Made by a program: the position numbers and the translations under genes
Origin: Verrucomicrobiota bacterium
GTDB taxonomy: Bacteria > Verrucomicrobiota > Verrucomicrobiia > Opitutales > Opitutaceae
Assembly (NCBI GenBank): GCA_014584295.1
Contig: JACTNC010000051.1
Span: 1 to 64,000, forward strand
Length of the DNA stretch: 64,000 nt
Direction of reading: 5' to 3'
Shown here: positions 1 through 9,563 of the stretch, one piece after another
How positions within the stretch are numbered: position 1 is the first letter of the stretch
Layout of the letters: every line of letters starts with the position of its first letter
The notes under the pieces: generated by a model
What the model saw: the letters and a program-made list of their open reading frames with translations, nothing else
Database searches by the model: none
Told to the model about the DNA's origin: nothing

Positions 1-45
1 GTGGTAACCGATGAAGCCGGCAGCACCGGTCACGAGAACTTTCAT
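1..45 (-). CDS. NAD-dependent sugar-nucleotide epimerase, N-terminus only
   Basis: The gene runs off the left edge on the minus strand, so only 15 codons are visible. They translate to MKVLVTGAAGFIGYH, the first beta strand and glycine-rich NAD-binding turn (GxxGxxG) of extended short-chain dehydrogenases that epimerise or dehydrate nucleotide sugars. The GYH after the loop is, from memory, common in UDP-glucuronate 4-epimerases, whereas GalE types usually have GSH. The family is well supported; the substrate is a guess. It is transcribed away from the glutaredoxin gene. Confidence 0.75.
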   Translation of the reverse strand, partial: MKVLVTGAAGFIGYH

Positions 46-220
46 CCTTCGCGGTTTACGGCAAACCTCCGCGACCGGCTAGTGGAAAAGCGCCGAGGCA
101 GGCGGTTGGGGACCTATTTCGGTCCATCAGGAAATTTCATGAACTTGTAAACTTCCGCTTGATCCGCGAATTCCTTCCCTGCTACGTTGCTCTGCATTTG
201 TAATCACGCACGTTCGTTCC

Positions 221-556
221 ATGAAGATCAAAGCCTATCTCAAGCCCCACTGCGGGTGGTCAAATGGCGTGCGTGCCATCATGCGGAAGTACGACCTTTC
301 GTATGAGGATTTGGACATCATCAACAATCGCGCGTACTACGCGGAGATGGTTCAGAAGTCCGGGCAGCCACTTTCTCCCTGTGTCGAGATCGATGGCGTG
401 ATGCTTGCGGATATCTCGGGTGAGGAAGTCGAAAACTATCTCCTTTCCAATCAATTGGTTTCGCCAACGGGCCGTTCTGCCGACACTGCAACCAATTCTG
501 GCTGCAGCGACGAGGAACACGCAAAAATGGCCCCTAAAACGATCCGCTTCTTCTAA
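221..556 (+). CDS. Glutaredoxin-family protein with a CGWS site and a C-terminal extension
   Basis: A 111-residue thioredoxin-fold protein. The active-site loop is PHCGWSNGVR near residues 9-18, so it has a single redox cysteine in the arrangement of monothiol CGFS glutaredoxins rather than dithiol CPYC ones. A likely cis-proline follows in LSPCVEIDG (about 51-59), then the usual helix with EEVENYL. The last 30 residues are an unusual polar tail with one further cysteine (SGCSDEE) that glutaredoxins do not normally carry. Thiol-disulfide exchange or Fe-S handling is the family expectation and is not proved here. The gene stands alone and is followed at once by a strong terminator, so it is probably monocistronic. 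Confidence 0.75.
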   Translation: MKIKAYLKPHCGWSNGVRAIMRKYDLSYEDLDIINNRAYYAEMVQKSGQPLSPCVEIDGVMLADISGEEVENYLLSNQLVSPTGRSADTATNSGCSDEEHAKMAPKTIRFF

Positions 557-585
557 TCGCGAACGCTCACCCGCATCATATTTCC

Positions 586-625
586 GGGCCGGCTTCGCGA
601 AATCCGCGTAACCGGCCCTTTTTTT
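586..625 (+). terminator. Rho-independent terminator after the glutaredoxin gene
   Basis: GGGCCGG at 586-592 pairs with CCGGCCC at 612-618. An inner CGCG/CGCG pairing lies inside the loop, and a run of seven T follows at 619-625. It ends the glutaredoxin transcript and separates it from gltB. Confidence 0.9.
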
Positions 626-703
626 GCTCTGCCGCCAACGCCATGGAGCCCATTCCCTTCAATTTTCGCCAGACCTACGGCATTTTTATCGGCTTTTCCT
701 GAA

Positions 704-3700
704 ATGAACAGCAGTACCGTCAACTCGCCCAAGACCAGCTTGCAGCCTTCCGGGTTGCCCAAGAAGCAGGGTCTTTATGACCCATGGTTTGAACACGACG
801 CTTGCGGCGTCGGTTTCGTAGTCGATATCAAGGGGCGGAAATCGAACAAGATTGTTCAGGACGGACTGCAAATTCTGCGCAATCTTGACCATCGCGGCGC
901 CAGCGGGGCCGAGGTCAACACGGGTGACGGCGCCGGCATTCTTATCCAGATGCCCGATGCCTTCTTTCAAGACGCATGCAAGAACTCGCGCATCACCCTT
1001 CCACCAGCTGGTGAATACGGCTGCGGCCTGATCTTTCTCCCCCGCAACCCCAACGTTCGCCGCCGCATCGAAGAGCGGTTTGAACAGATCGTACAGGCCG
1101 AAGGCCAGGTGTTCCTGGGTTGGAGAACCGTGCCCACCAACAGCGCCTCGCTGGGCGACACTGCACTCTCCTGTGAGCCGTTCATGCGCCATGCCTTTAT
1201 CGGTCGCGGACCGGATATCGCCGATTCAGCCGCGTTTGAACGGAAGCTCTTTGTCATTCGCAGACGCACCTACTCGGAAATCCGTACCTCCACCCTGTCC
1301 GGAGCTGAAACGTGGTATGTAGCCAGTCTGTCCCACAAGACGCTGGTCTACAAGGGAATGTTAACGACCGACCAGGTCGATCAGTACTTCCCTGAACTCA
1401 AGCACCCCTTGATGGATTCCGCATTGGCGCTTGTTCACTCACGCTTCAGCACCAATACCTTCCCAAGCTGGGAACGCGCCCACCCCTACCGCTATCTCGC
1501 CCACAACGGCGAAATCAACACGCTTCGGGGCAACATCAACTGGATGCACGCACGCGAGGCGCTCTTTGAGAACGACCTCTTCGGAGAAGACATCCAGAAG
1601 ATCCTGCCGATCATCAATCCGAACGGCAGCGACTCGTCGATGTTCGACAACACGCTCGAGCTTCTCGTTCTCGCCGGCCGCCCTCTCGCGCACGCGATGA
1701 TGATGATGATCCCCGAACCGTGGTCCAACCACGAGTCGATGGATGAATCCCGTCGCGCCTTTTATCAGTACCATTCCTGTCTCATGGAACCGTGGGATGG
1801 TCCCGCATCCATCGCATTCACAGATGGCACGCAGATGGGAGCCATCCTGGATCGCAACGGACTTCGGCCCTCGCGCTACTACGTCACCAAGGACGGCATA
1901 GTCGTCATGGCTTCCGAGGCCGGAGTGCTCGACTTCGCTCCCGAGGACATCCTTACCAAGGGTCGTCTCCAGCCCGGCCGCATGTTCCTCGTCGACACCG
2001 CACAGGGCCGCATCATCGAGGACGAGGAGATCAAGCGCGAGATCTGCAACGCCCAGCCCTACGGCAAGTGGCTCAAGGAGCATCTGGTCAAACTCGACGA
2101 CCTCCCCGAGGCGCCCAAGGTGGAACCTCCCGATCATGAGACGCTCCTGCAGCGTCAGATCGCCTTTGGTTACACCCACGAGGACGAGCGACTGCTTCTC
2201 ACTCCAATGGCCCGCGATGGCGTCGAAGCCATCGGCTCGATGGGCAATGACGCCGCCCTCGCCGTGCTGTCGAACAAGCCGCGGCTCCTCTACGATTATT
2301 TCAAGCAGCTCTTCGCCCAGGTCACAAATCCCCCGATCGACTGCATCCGCGAGGAAATCGTCATCTCGGCAGAAACGCGACTGGGTTCCGAAGGCAACCT
2401 GCTCAATCCCCAGCCGACCGCCTGCCGCCGCGTCGAGTTGAAGTGGCCCATCCTCACCAACGAGGAGTTTGCAAAGATCCGCCGCACGCATCTGCCCGGC
2501 CTTCGTGTCGGCGTGCTGCCGATCCTCTTCCGCGTAACCCGTGGCGAAAAGGGTCTGGCAAAATCCATGGAGGAGCTCTCCATCATGGCGCGCCGCATGA
2601 TCGAGGAGGAGGAAAACAACGTCCTCATTCTCAGCGACCGCGGCGTGACACATGAGTACGCACCCATTCCCGCGCTCCTCGCCGTTGCGGGACTGCACCA
2701 CTATCTCATCCGCGAAGGCCTTCGCACACGCGTGAGTCTCGTGCTGGAAACGGGAGAAGCGCGCGAGGTCCACCATTTCGCGCTGCTGATCGGCTACGGC
2801 TGCAGTGCCCTCAATCCCTACACCGCTTTCGAGACCATCGATGACATGATCCGTGAGGGTCACCTCACCGGCATCGACCACAAGACGGCCTGCAAGAATT
2901 TCGTGAAGGCCGGATCCAAGGGTGTGATCAAGGTGATGTCGAAAATGGGCATTTCCTCGATCCAAAGCTACCGGGGTGCCCAGGTCTTCGAAGCCCTCGG
3001 GCTCAAGCAGGATGTTGTCGATCACTACTTCACCTGGACACCTTCGCGTGTCGGCGGAATCGGCCTCGATGTCATCGCCCAGGAAGTTCTCATCCGCCAT
3101 CGCGCAGCCTTCTCAGAGCGCTCATCCAATCAGGTTCTGCCCACGGGCGGTCTCTACCAATGGCGTTCGAGTGGTGAGGCCCATCTCTTCACTCCCGAGT
3201 CAATTCACTTCCTCCAGAAGGCCGTGCGCACCGGCAGTGTCTCCGCCTACAAGGAATACGCCAAGCGCATCAACGATCAGTCCGCGGCACTTTGCACGCT
3301 GCGCAGCCTGCTGAAGTTCAAGCCCGGCACGTCAGTTCCTCTTTCTGAAGTGGAATCAGCCGCCTCCATCATGAAGCGGTTCAAGACGGGCGCGATGTCG
3401 TACGGCTCCATTTCCAAGGAGGCTCACGAAACCCTCGCAATTGCGATGAATCGTATCGGCGGCAAATCCAATACCGGCGAGGGCGGAGAGGATCCCGAGC
3501 GCTACAAGCCCCTGCCAAACGGCGATTCCAAGAATTCCGCAATCAAGCAGGTCGCTTCGGGTCGCTTCGGCGTTACCAGCGAATACCTTGTCCAAGCCAG
3601 GGAACTCCAGATCAAGATGGCACAGGGTGCCAAGCCCGGTGAGGGCGGGCAGTTGCCCGGAACAAAGGTGTACCCGTGGATCGCCAAGACCCGGCACACC

Positions 3701-5335
3701 ACCGCGGGCGTGGGACTTATCTCACCACCGCCACACCACGACATCTACTCGATCGAGGATCTCGCCGAACTCATCCACGACCTCAAGAATGCCAATCGCA
3801 ACGCACGCATCAGCGTGAAACTGGTCTCCGAGGTGGGAGTGGGCACCATCGCCGCGGGTGTCGCCAAGGCGCATGCAGACGTTGTTCTGATTTCCGGCTA
3901 CGATGGCGGCACGGGTGCGTCTCCCCAGACGTCAATCCAGCACGCAGGTCTTCCCTGGGAACTGGGTCTCGCCGAAACGCACCAGACACTCGTGCTGAAC
4001 AATCTGCGTTCACGCATCGCGGTCGAAACCGACGGCCAGCTCAAGACGGGGCGCGACGTCGTCATCGCCGCCCTCCTCGGCGCTGAAGAGTTCGGTTTCG
4101 CGACGGCTCCGCTTGTCGCCACAGGCTGCATCATGATGCGTGTCTGCCACCTGAACACGTGCCCCACCGGCGTCGCCACGCAGGATCCCCAGCTTCGTGC
4201 CCGCTACACGGGCCGGCCCGAGGATGTCGTGAACTTCATGACGTTCATCGCGGAAGACATGCGCGAAATCATGGCCGAACTCGGTTTCCGCACGATCGAG
4301 GAAATGATCGGCCGCACCGATCGCCTGGAGGCCGCCAAGGCCATCAGTCACTGGAAAGCCAAGGGCCTCGACTTCTCCAACATCCTTTATCAGCCGGACG
4401 TCGGACCCGAAGTCGGACGCTTCTGCCAGATCCCGCAGGACCACGGCCTCGAGCGTTCGCTGGACATGACCTCCCTGCTCAAGATCTGTGAACCCGCAAT
4501 CGAACGCGGCGAAAAGGTCATCGCCGAACTTCCGATCAGAAACGTGCATCGCGTGGTCGGTACGATCACCAGCGGCGAAATCACGAAGAAACACGGTGCA
4601 AAGGGTCTTCCGGAGGATACCGTCCGCATCCATTTCAAGGGATCCGCTGGCCAGAGTTTCGGTGCCTTCATGACCCGGGGCATGACCTTTACGCTTGAGG
4701 GCGATGCCAATGACTACCTCGGCAAGGGACTCTCAGGCGGCAAGATCATCCTGTTCCCGCCGAAGCAGTCCACCTTTGCCGCCGAGAACAACATGATTGC
4801 GGGCAACGTCGCCCTCTACGGCGCAACCGCCGGAGAAATCTACATCCGCGGCATGGCAGGCGAGCGTTTTGCCGTGCGCAATTCGGGCGTCAACGCAGTA
4901 GTTGAGGCCATCGGCGACAATGGCTGCGAGTACATGACCGGCGGACGTGTTGTTGTACTCGGACGCGCGGGTCGCAATTTCGGCGCAGGCATGTCCGGCG
5001 GCATCGCCTATGTCCTCGACGAGGCCGGCGACTTCGCGCAGCGCGTGAACCAACAAATGGTCGCGATCGAAAAAGTCGAATCACCCCGCGATGTCGCGGA
5101 GCTCAGGGAACTCATCGAAAAGCATCGGGCAAACACCCGGAGCACGCGCGCCGAGGCAATCCTCGGGGCGTGGGATGCGTACCTGCCGAAATTCGTCAAA
5201 GTCATGCCGAAGGATTACAAACGCATGCTCGCCTGCATCGAACGTGCCCAGGCCCAGGGCCTCACCGGGGACGAAGCCATCATGGCTGCATTCGAGGAGA
5301 ACGCGCGCGACCTCTCACGCGTGGGCGGAAACTAG
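704..5335 (+). CDS. gltB: Glutamate synthase (NADPH) large subunit
   Basis: A 1543-residue cytoplasmic enzyme that makes two glutamates from glutamine and 2-oxoglutarate with electrons from GltD. The class II glutamine amidotransferase nucleophile is Cys34 in HDACGVGF, implying removal of a 33-residue propeptide. The amidotransferase domain spans roughly 34-430. A central domain follows, then an FMN-binding synthase domain (about 830-1210) with the 3Fe-4S ligands C1142, C1148 and C1153 in [13 protein letters not shown]. The C-terminal GXGXG beta-helix domain includes [11 protein letters not shown] and [14 protein letters not shown]. Length is normal for the bacterial family. gltD starts 60 bp after the stop, so the two form the usual pair. 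No regulatory site could be identified. Confidence 0.98.
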   Translation: MNSSTVNSPKTSLQPSGLPKKQGLYDPWFEHDACGVGFVVDIKGRKSNKIVQDGLQILRNLDHRGASGAEVNTGDGAGILIQMPDAFFQDACKNSRITLPPAGEYGCGLIFLPRNPNVRRRIEERFEQIVQAEGQVFLGWRTVPTNSASLGDTALSCEPFMRHAFIGRGPDIADSAAFERKLFVIRRRTYSEIRTSTLSGAETWYVASLSHKTLVYKGMLTTDQVDQYFPELKHPLMDSALALVHSRFSTNTFPSWERAHPYRYLAHNGEINTLRGNINWMHAREALFENDLFGEDIQKILPIINPNGSDSSMFDNTLELLVLAGRPLAHAMMMMIPEPWSNHESMDESRRAFYQYHSCLMEPWDGPASIAFTDGTQMGAILDRNGLRPSRYYVTKDGIVVMASEAGVLDFAPEDILTKGRLQPGRMFLVDTAQGRIIEDEEIKREICNAQPYGKWLKEHLVKLDDLPEAPKVEPPDHETLLQRQIAFGYTHEDERLLLTPMARDGVEAIGSMGNDAALAVLSNKPRLLYDYFKQLFAQVTNPPIDCIREEIVISAETRLGSEGNLLNPQPTACRRVELKWPILTNEEFAKIRRTHLPGLRVGVLPILFRVTRGEKGLAKSMEELSIMARRMIEEEENNVLILSDRGVTHEYAPIPALLAVAGLHHYLIREGLRTRVSLVLETGEAREVHHFALLIGYGCSALNPYTAFETIDDMIREGHLTGIDHKTACKNFVKAGSKGVIKVMSKMGISSIQSYRGAQVFEALGLKQDVVDHYFTWTPSRVGGIGLDVIAQEVLIRHRAAFSERSSNQVLPTGGLYQWRSSGEAHLFTPESIHFLQKAVRTGSVSAYKEYAKRINDQSAALCTLRSLLKFKPGTSVPLSEVESAASIMKRFKTGAMSYGSISKEAHETLAIAMNRIGGKSNTGEGGEDPERYKPLPNGDSKNSAIKQVASGRFGVTSEYLVQARELQIKMAQGAKPGEGGQLPGTKVYPWIAKTRHTTAGVGLISPPPHHDIYSIEDLAELIHDLKNANRNARISVKLVSEVGVGTIAAGVAKAHADVVLISGYDGGTGASPQTSIQHAGLPWELGLAETHQTLVLNNLRSRIAVETDGQLKTGRDVVIAALLGAEEFGFATAPLVATGCIMMRVCHLNTCPTGVATQDPQLRARYTGRPEDVVNFMTFIAEDMREIMAELGFRTIEEMIGRTDRLEAAKAISHWKAKGLDFSNILYQPDVGPEVGRFCQIPQDHGLERSLDMTSLLKICEPAIERGEKVIAELPIRNVHRVVGTITSGEITKKHGAKGLPEDTVRIHFKGSAGQSFGAFMTRGMTFTLEGDANDYLGKGLSGGKIILFPPKQSTFAAENNMIAGNVALYGATAGEIYIRGMAGERFAVRNSGVNAVVEAIGDNGCEYMTGGRVVVLGRAGRNFGAGMSGGIAYVLDEAGDFAQRVNQQMVAIEKVESPRDVAELRELIEKHRANTRSTRAEAILGAWDAYLPKFVKVMPKDYKRMLACIERAQAQGLTGDEAIMAAFEENARDLSRVGGN

Positions 5336-5395
5336 AAGGCCGGACACATCCCGGGATTCAAATCACAAAACTCAAATTTCAATCATTCACCCTCC

Positions 5396-6874
5396 ATGGG
5401 AAAGCCAACCGGATTCATCGATTACCTGCGCGAATTGCCTGTCGATCGCACGCCCACCGAACGCGTGCGCGACTGGAAGGAATTTCACCAGCACATGGAG
5501 GAGAAAAAGCTCCGCCAGCAAGGTGCGCGCTGCATGGACTGCGGAGTCCCGTTCTGCCACACGGGCAAACTCATCAACGGCATGGCCTCGGGCTGTCCGA
5601 TCAACAATCTGATCCCCGAGTGGAATGACCTGATCTACCGCGGACGCTGGAAGGAGGCGCTGGATCGCCTCCACAGCACGAACAATTTCCCGGACTTCAC
5701 CGGGCGCGTCTGCCCCGCGCCCTGCGAGGGCTCCTGCGTCGTGGGCATCAACGCGCCACCGGTCACGATCAAGAACATCGAAGCATCGATCATCGATCAT
5801 GGTTTCGATGAAGGATGGGTGACACCGGAGATTCCCAAGGTCCGCACGGGAAAGAAGGTTGCCGTGATCGGCTCCGGCCCCGCCGGCCTCTCGGCGGCCG
5901 CGCAGCTCAATCGCGCAGGTCACACGGTCACCGTGTTTGAACGCGCGGATCGTCCGGGTGGGCTGCTCATGTACGGGATTCCCAACATGAAGCTCGACAA
6001 GAAGGACGTCGTGCTTCGCCGCATCAACCTGCTCGAAAAGGAGGGCATCAAGTTCATCTGCAACGCGAATGTCGGCGAAAACGTCGAGCCGCAGATTTTC
6101 CTCCGCGAATTCGACGCCACAGTCATCTGCACCGGCGCCACCCAGCCCCGCGATCTGCCGATCGAGGGCCGCTCGCTCAAGGGCGTGCACTTCGCGATGG
6201 ATTTCCTCACGGAGAACACGCGCGCCGTGCTCAATGGCAAGACCGCACCCATCCATGCCAAGGACAAGGATGTGGTGGTGATCGGCGGCGGCGACACCGG
6301 CACGGACTGTGTCGGCACCTCGATGCGCCACGGCTGCAAGAGCCTTGTCCAGATCGAGATTCTGCCAAAGCCTCCGATGGAGCGCGCGGCAGACAACCCC
6401 TGGCCCGAATGGCCGAAGGTCTACAAGCTCGACTATGGACAGGAAGAGGCAGCCGCCAAGTTCGGCGAGGATCCCCGCATCTATCTCACAACAGTGAAGA
6501 AGTTCATCGGCGACTCGCAGGGCAATGTGAAGGAACTGGTCACTGTCGAAATCAAGTGGGAAAAGAACGACAAGGGCCAGTTCGTTCCCAAGGAAGTGCC
6601 CGGCACGGAAAAGACCCGCCCAGCCCAGCTCGTACTTCTGGCGATGGGCTTCCTGGGTCCCGAACAGGCGCTTCTCAAGGAACTCGCAGTGGAGACCGAT
6701 GCACGGTCCAACATCAAGGCCGAGCACGGCAAATTCACCACCAGCATCAAGGGTGTTTTTGCCGCGGGTGACTGCCGCCGCGGTCAGAGTCTCGTCGTGT
6801 GGGCGATCAATGAAGGCCGCGGTGCTGCACGCGAGTGCGACCGCTACCTGATGGGATCCACCGAACTGCCCTGA
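5396..6874 (+). CDS. gltD: Glutamate synthase (NADPH) small subunit
   Basis: A 492-residue flavoprotein that passes electrons from NADPH to GltB. The N-terminal Fe-S domain carries C46 and C49 (CMDC), C54 and a later Cys, then C106, C110 and C114 in [10 protein letters not shown], the ligands of the two 4Fe-4S clusters. The FAD site is [10 protein letters not shown] near residue 159 and the NADPH site is GGGDTGTDC near residue 298. The C-terminal FAD contact is [17 protein letters not shown]. Length and motif order are those of the standard beta subunit. It directly follows gltB and is almost certainly co-transcribed. The Met at 5396 places the domain at the normal distance from the N-terminus. 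Confidence 0.97.
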   Translation: MGKPTGFIDYLRELPVDRTPTERVRDWKEFHQHMEEKKLRQQGARCMDCGVPFCHTGKLINGMASGCPINNLIPEWNDLIYRGRWKEALDRLHSTNNFPDFTGRVCPAPCEGSCVVGINAPPVTIKNIEASIIDHGFDEGWVTPEIPKVRTGKKVAVIGSGPAGLSAAAQLNRAGHTVTVFERADRPGGLLMYGIPNMKLDKKDVVLRRINLLEKEGIKFICNANVGENVEPQIFLREFDATVICTGATQPRDLPIEGRSLKGVHFAMDFLTENTRAVLNGKTAPIHAKDKDVVVIGGGDTGTDCVGTSMRHGCKSLVQIEILPKPPMERAADNPWPEWPKVYKLDYGQEEAAAKFGEDPRIYLTTVKKFIGDSQGNVKELVTVEIKWEKNDKGQFVPKEVPGTEKTRPAQLVLLAMGFLGPEQALLKELAVETDARSNIKAEHGKFTTSIKGVFAAGDCRRGQSLVVWAINEGRGAARECDRYLMGSTELP

Positions 6875-6948
6875 GTGCGGGTCTCCTGAGCTCAGCAGCA
6901 CGAGACCATCGCAGGCTCCTTGCCCGTTTCCGATTCAGTCCATCGGCT

Positions 6949-6987
6949 GGAAGCCAGATCCGTCTGACTATCTGACCCCTGGCTTCC
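6949..6987. repeat. 9-bp inverted repeat after gltD
   Basis: GGAAGCCAG (6949-6957) and CTGGCTTCC (6979-6987) are exact inverted copies separated by 21 nt, in the 147-bp gap between gltD and the next gene. There is no T run, so this is a possible factor-dependent terminator or processing site rather than a classical terminator. Confidence 0.4.
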
Positions 6988-7021
6988 GACCTCTGATCTC
7001 CGGCCTTAGGCGACCCGTCAC

Positions 7022-7483
7022 ATGCCATCGCGACCCATACCCGGTTCCACCGGCGAAGTCCTGACCTGTCTGCCATCCCCGTATCTTGCCCATCGGGCGA
7101 CGGGACTCCTGTATCTGCCGCGATTTCTCGCCAAATGCCGCTATGTCAAAGAACATGGTGCGCTGCCGGCGAGTTATGCGAAAAACTACAAGCGCGGCCT
7201 CGACCGGTTTCTCTGCCTTCATCTTCACATTGATCCCGCCGACGTGGAGCGCCTGGTGCATGAATCGCCGGATGAGGACACCGTCGAAGAGGGACTCAAA
7301 CGCCTGTTGCCCAAGGATGTTCGTGCAGCGGTCTGGAACCGGGAACTTGTTCAGAAAGGGCTCACCTCGGAAGGCCAGAAATTTCTCGCGGAGGCGTTGA
7401 GCGCCATGGGGTGTGCGGATCGCATCGCCGACATTCGCACTGTGCCGGATCTCATCGACTTTGACGAAGGCCGCATCGAGTAG
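7022..7483 (+). CDS. DUF5069-like conserved protein
   Basis: A 153-residue soluble protein without signal peptide or membrane segment. It opens with proline-rich SRPIPGSTGEVLTCLPSPYLAHRATG (split: SRPIPGSTGE, then LTCLPSPYLAHR), followed by LYLPRFLAKCRYVKEHG and a helical middle, and ends VPDLIDFDEGRIE. The opening pattern of a conserved gated lead, leucine-rich helix and closing DxxEGR-like motif is what I remember for DUF5069 proteins of Verrucomicrobiota and Planctomycetota. No biochemical role is known to me. It stands alone, 147 bp after gltD, and the next small gene begins 71 bp downstream, so the two may share a transcript. Confidence 0.55.
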   Translation: MPSRPIPGSTGEVLTCLPSPYLAHRATGLLYLPRFLAKCRYVKEHGALPASYAKNYKRGLDRFLCLHLHIDPADVERLVHESPDEDTVEEGLKRLLPKDVRAAVWNRELVQKGLTSEGQKFLAEALSAMGCADRIADIRTVPDLIDFDEGRIE

Positions 7484-7554
7484 GTCGGGCACCGGCAGCC
7501 CCGGCGCACTCTCTGCGTGACGTCGGCGCCGGCTTCGTCATACTTCAGGGCATC

Positions 7555-7902
7555 ATGGTCAAAGGTCAGCGAGTCGTTTGCACGAATGACACATTTCCCG
7601 CACTCATCCGCGCGCTCTACAAGCAGCTTCCGGTCAAGGGAAACACTTACACCATCCGCGAGGTTTTTCTTGGGCGCGAGAAAGTGGTCAAGGGAGGCGA
7701 CACAGCCACCGTGGGCCTGCTCCTGCAGGAACTGACCAATCCCCCCGATCCCTTCCATCAGGGCAAACAGGAGCTCGGTTTCTCTTCGGAGCGGTTCGCT
7801 CCCCTCGACGAGGTGCCGCCTGAGGAAGAGGAAGCCTTTGAAGTCGTGGGCGCAGAGGCAAAGACCGAAAAGTACCTTCCGCTCGAGGTCGGCAACAACT
7901 GA
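7555..7902 (+). CDS. Small conserved hypothetical protein
   Basis: A 115-residue protein I cannot assign. The first 60 residues look like a compact beta-rich fold (RVVCTNDTFPA, YTIREVFLGREKVVKGGD, ATVGLLLQELTNP). The last 40 are acidic and glutamate-rich (EVPPEEEEAFEVV), probably disordered. There is no signal peptide, cysteine cluster or membrane segment. The start ATG is the only good one. Codon use matches its neighbours, which supports a real gene. It follows the DUF5069-like gene by 71 bp on the same strand and is followed by a 320-bp gap. Confidence 0.6.
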   Translation: MVKGQRVVCTNDTFPALIRALYKQLPVKGNTYTIREVFLGREKVVKGGDTATVGLLLQELTNPPDPFHQGKQELGFSSERFAPLDEVPPEEEEAFEVVGAEAKTEKYLPLEVGNN

Positions 7903-8226
7903 ACCTACAGACCCCAGCCGCTTTGCCTCGCCCTGAGCAGGGTGTGGTGCGACCTCGAATTGCCTGGTTTCAATGTCCCCGTGCGGTTCCATCCGCATTG
8001 AAGCCGACCCAGTCCAAGACGACTATTCATCCGACAGAAAAAGCCATCTGTATCTGAGTTACAGATACCGAGTTTACCGTGCCGGTATCACTTTATAGAT
8101 CAAGTAGAATAGGTATTGTAAAGTTTTCTGACAGCACTTGCCTCGCTAGACCTTACCACAGCATCTCCGTCCGCCAATACTCCACCGACATTCCCTGTCG
8201 AGGGTCGCATTCCTTTGGCGAAACCT
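7903..8226. other. Non-coding gap before the beta-propeller gene
   Basis: No convincing gene lies in this 324-bp stretch on either strand. Its right half is AT-richer than the surroundings and holds two interlocked inverted repeats at 8046-8089, so it probably carries the promoter region of the gene starting at 8227. Confidence 0.6.
8046..8089. promoter_or_regulatory. Two interlocked inverted repeats, candidate operator
   Basis: ATCTGTA (8046-8052) and TACAGAT (8060-8066) form a perfect 7-bp inverted repeat with a 7-nt spacer. The right arm overlaps a second pair, GATACCG (8064-8070) and CGGTATC (8083-8089), also 7 bp and perfect. The two hairpins are mutually exclusive because they share bases 8064-8066. 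The first could be a dimeric repressor site; as RNA the pair could act as an attenuator-like switch. The next start is about 140 bp downstream. Confidence 0.4.
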
Positions 8227-9438
8227 ATGCCTCCAAGTGCCTTGAAACTCCTGCGAGCAATCCTTCCCCTGCGATGCCTTGTCGCATTCGCAGTGTTCTC
8301 AGCACTTGCGGTGCTGCCAGCTCCGTCTCACGCAAGAGGTGCCTTCACGCTCGAAAGGGTTTCGCTGCAAAACCAGACGGCGCAGATCGGCTCCTTCGGC
8401 ACCAGCCCTGAAAGCCCTGACGGAAGTGCAATCCTCTACGTCGCCTACGACAACCCTCCCGTCGCTGGGAGCAAGGGCGGCTCGCCCGGAAGCCTCTACA
8501 TCTGCACTCCGGACCTCCGTAATCACGCAAAAGTCAGAGATATAAAACGTGTGCATTGGCATGATGGAGCACACCAAGTCTGGCTCGATAATGATACTCT
8601 GGCCTACATGGATTCCGTGCCGGGCAGGGGTTTTCTCACGTATGTAATCAGCAAGAATGGAGACCTTGTTGCAGGTCCCTTTGAAGCGTATATCGGACAT
8701 GGTGACACCCCAAATGCCTCGGTGCTCCTGGCAGTGGACAAGGACCACTACCGGAAAGGAAGCGCCCTTGGCGCCTATGGCGTCTACCTGTATCAGGCGG
8801 GCTCCGTGAGGAAGGTTGTCGATCTCGTAAGAGATTTGGGGCAGTTAAAGGATCGCTTTAAGGATCCCAAGCCGCCTGAAGAATGGTCCATCGGCCACGC
8901 TCAATTGAGCACCAATGGCTCCTATATCAGCATCCGACTCGAGCCGGGAAAAGGACTTGAATGCATTGTCACCTGCAAATCCGACGGTAGCGATGCACGG
9001 CTCTTTGCGTCGCGAGTAAAGCCGCTCCACCAGCAGTGGTATGACGATTCGACTCTCTTTGGTCACGAAAGGGGCTCTCCAATCCCGGCGGACGGCGGTC
9101 CGATGCTCCGGGCCAAGCGCTGGGACCGCGATGGCCGCTTTCTCGAGATACTCGCAGGGCCCGGGAACCACATGGGAATTTCCCCCGACAGAAAGTACCT
9201 GGTTTCGGAGAACATCTATAAGTCGGACCCCGTCGTCATGAAGCTGTTTCGTACCGGCCAGGTCGAACCGCTGGCCGTACTCATGACCGAGCCTGCGCAG
9301 CAGGTCTGGTCGATGAGTACCCATGTGAACCCCGCATTTTCGCGCGACGGAAAGAAGGTATATTTCAACAGGCCGGTCAAAGGCACGCCCAACGTCTATC
9401 GCGCGGACCTGAGTCAGGTCGTCAACGCTGGCATGTAG
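8227..9438 (+). CDS. Secreted TolB/WD40-type beta-propeller protein
   Basis: About 403 residues from the ATG at 8227; a TTG four codons earlier is also open. The N-terminus (LLRAILPLRCLVAFAVFSAL ending near SHARG) is a Sec signal peptide, so the protein is exported. The body has repeated propeller signatures such as SPESPDGSAILYVAYD, LSTNGSYISIRLEPGKG, MGISPDRKYLVSENIY and NPAFSRDGKKVYFN. These match TolB C-terminal and PD40 repeats. No catalytic residues could be recognised. A TonB receptor begins 125 bp downstream on the same strand, so an outer-surface role in ligand recognition or degradation is plausible but inferred. Confidence 0.7.
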   Translation: MPPSALKLLRAILPLRCLVAFAVFSALAVLPAPSHARGAFTLERVSLQNQTAQIGSFGTSPESPDGSAILYVAYDNPPVAGSKGGSPGSLYICTPDLRNHAKVRDIKRVHWHDGAHQVWLDNDTLAYMDSVPGRGFLTYVISKNGDLVAGPFEAYIGHGDTPNASVLLAVDKDHYRKGSALGAYGVYLYQAGSVRKVVDLVRDLGQLKDRFKDPKPPEEWSIGHAQLSTNGSYISIRLEPGKGLECIVTCKSDGSDARLFASRVKPLHQQWYDDSTLFGHERGSPIPADGGPMLRAKRWDRDGRFLEILAGPGNHMGISPDRKYLVSENIYKSDPVVMKLFRTGQVEPLAVLMTEPAQQVWSMSTHVNPAFSRDGKKVYFNRPVKGTPNVYRADLSQVVNAGM

Positions 9439-9563
9439 CCCAATGAAACGCCTCCCAATCATTTGATCTTCTCCCCAGCACGCCCCATCGCCGGAGGGGA
9501 AACGCAAGTTCCATTCGGACGACTCCCTGAATTTTCCAACCAACCCTAAACCACACCAACAAT

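Noticed and set aside
1439..3100. 553-residue open frame on the minus strand
   Set aside because: It lies wholly antisense to gltB and has no family-like features; GC-rich codon use leaves the opposite strand open.
5387..6901. 504-residue open frame on the minus strand
   Set aside because: Antisense shadow of gltD, which is certain from its motifs.
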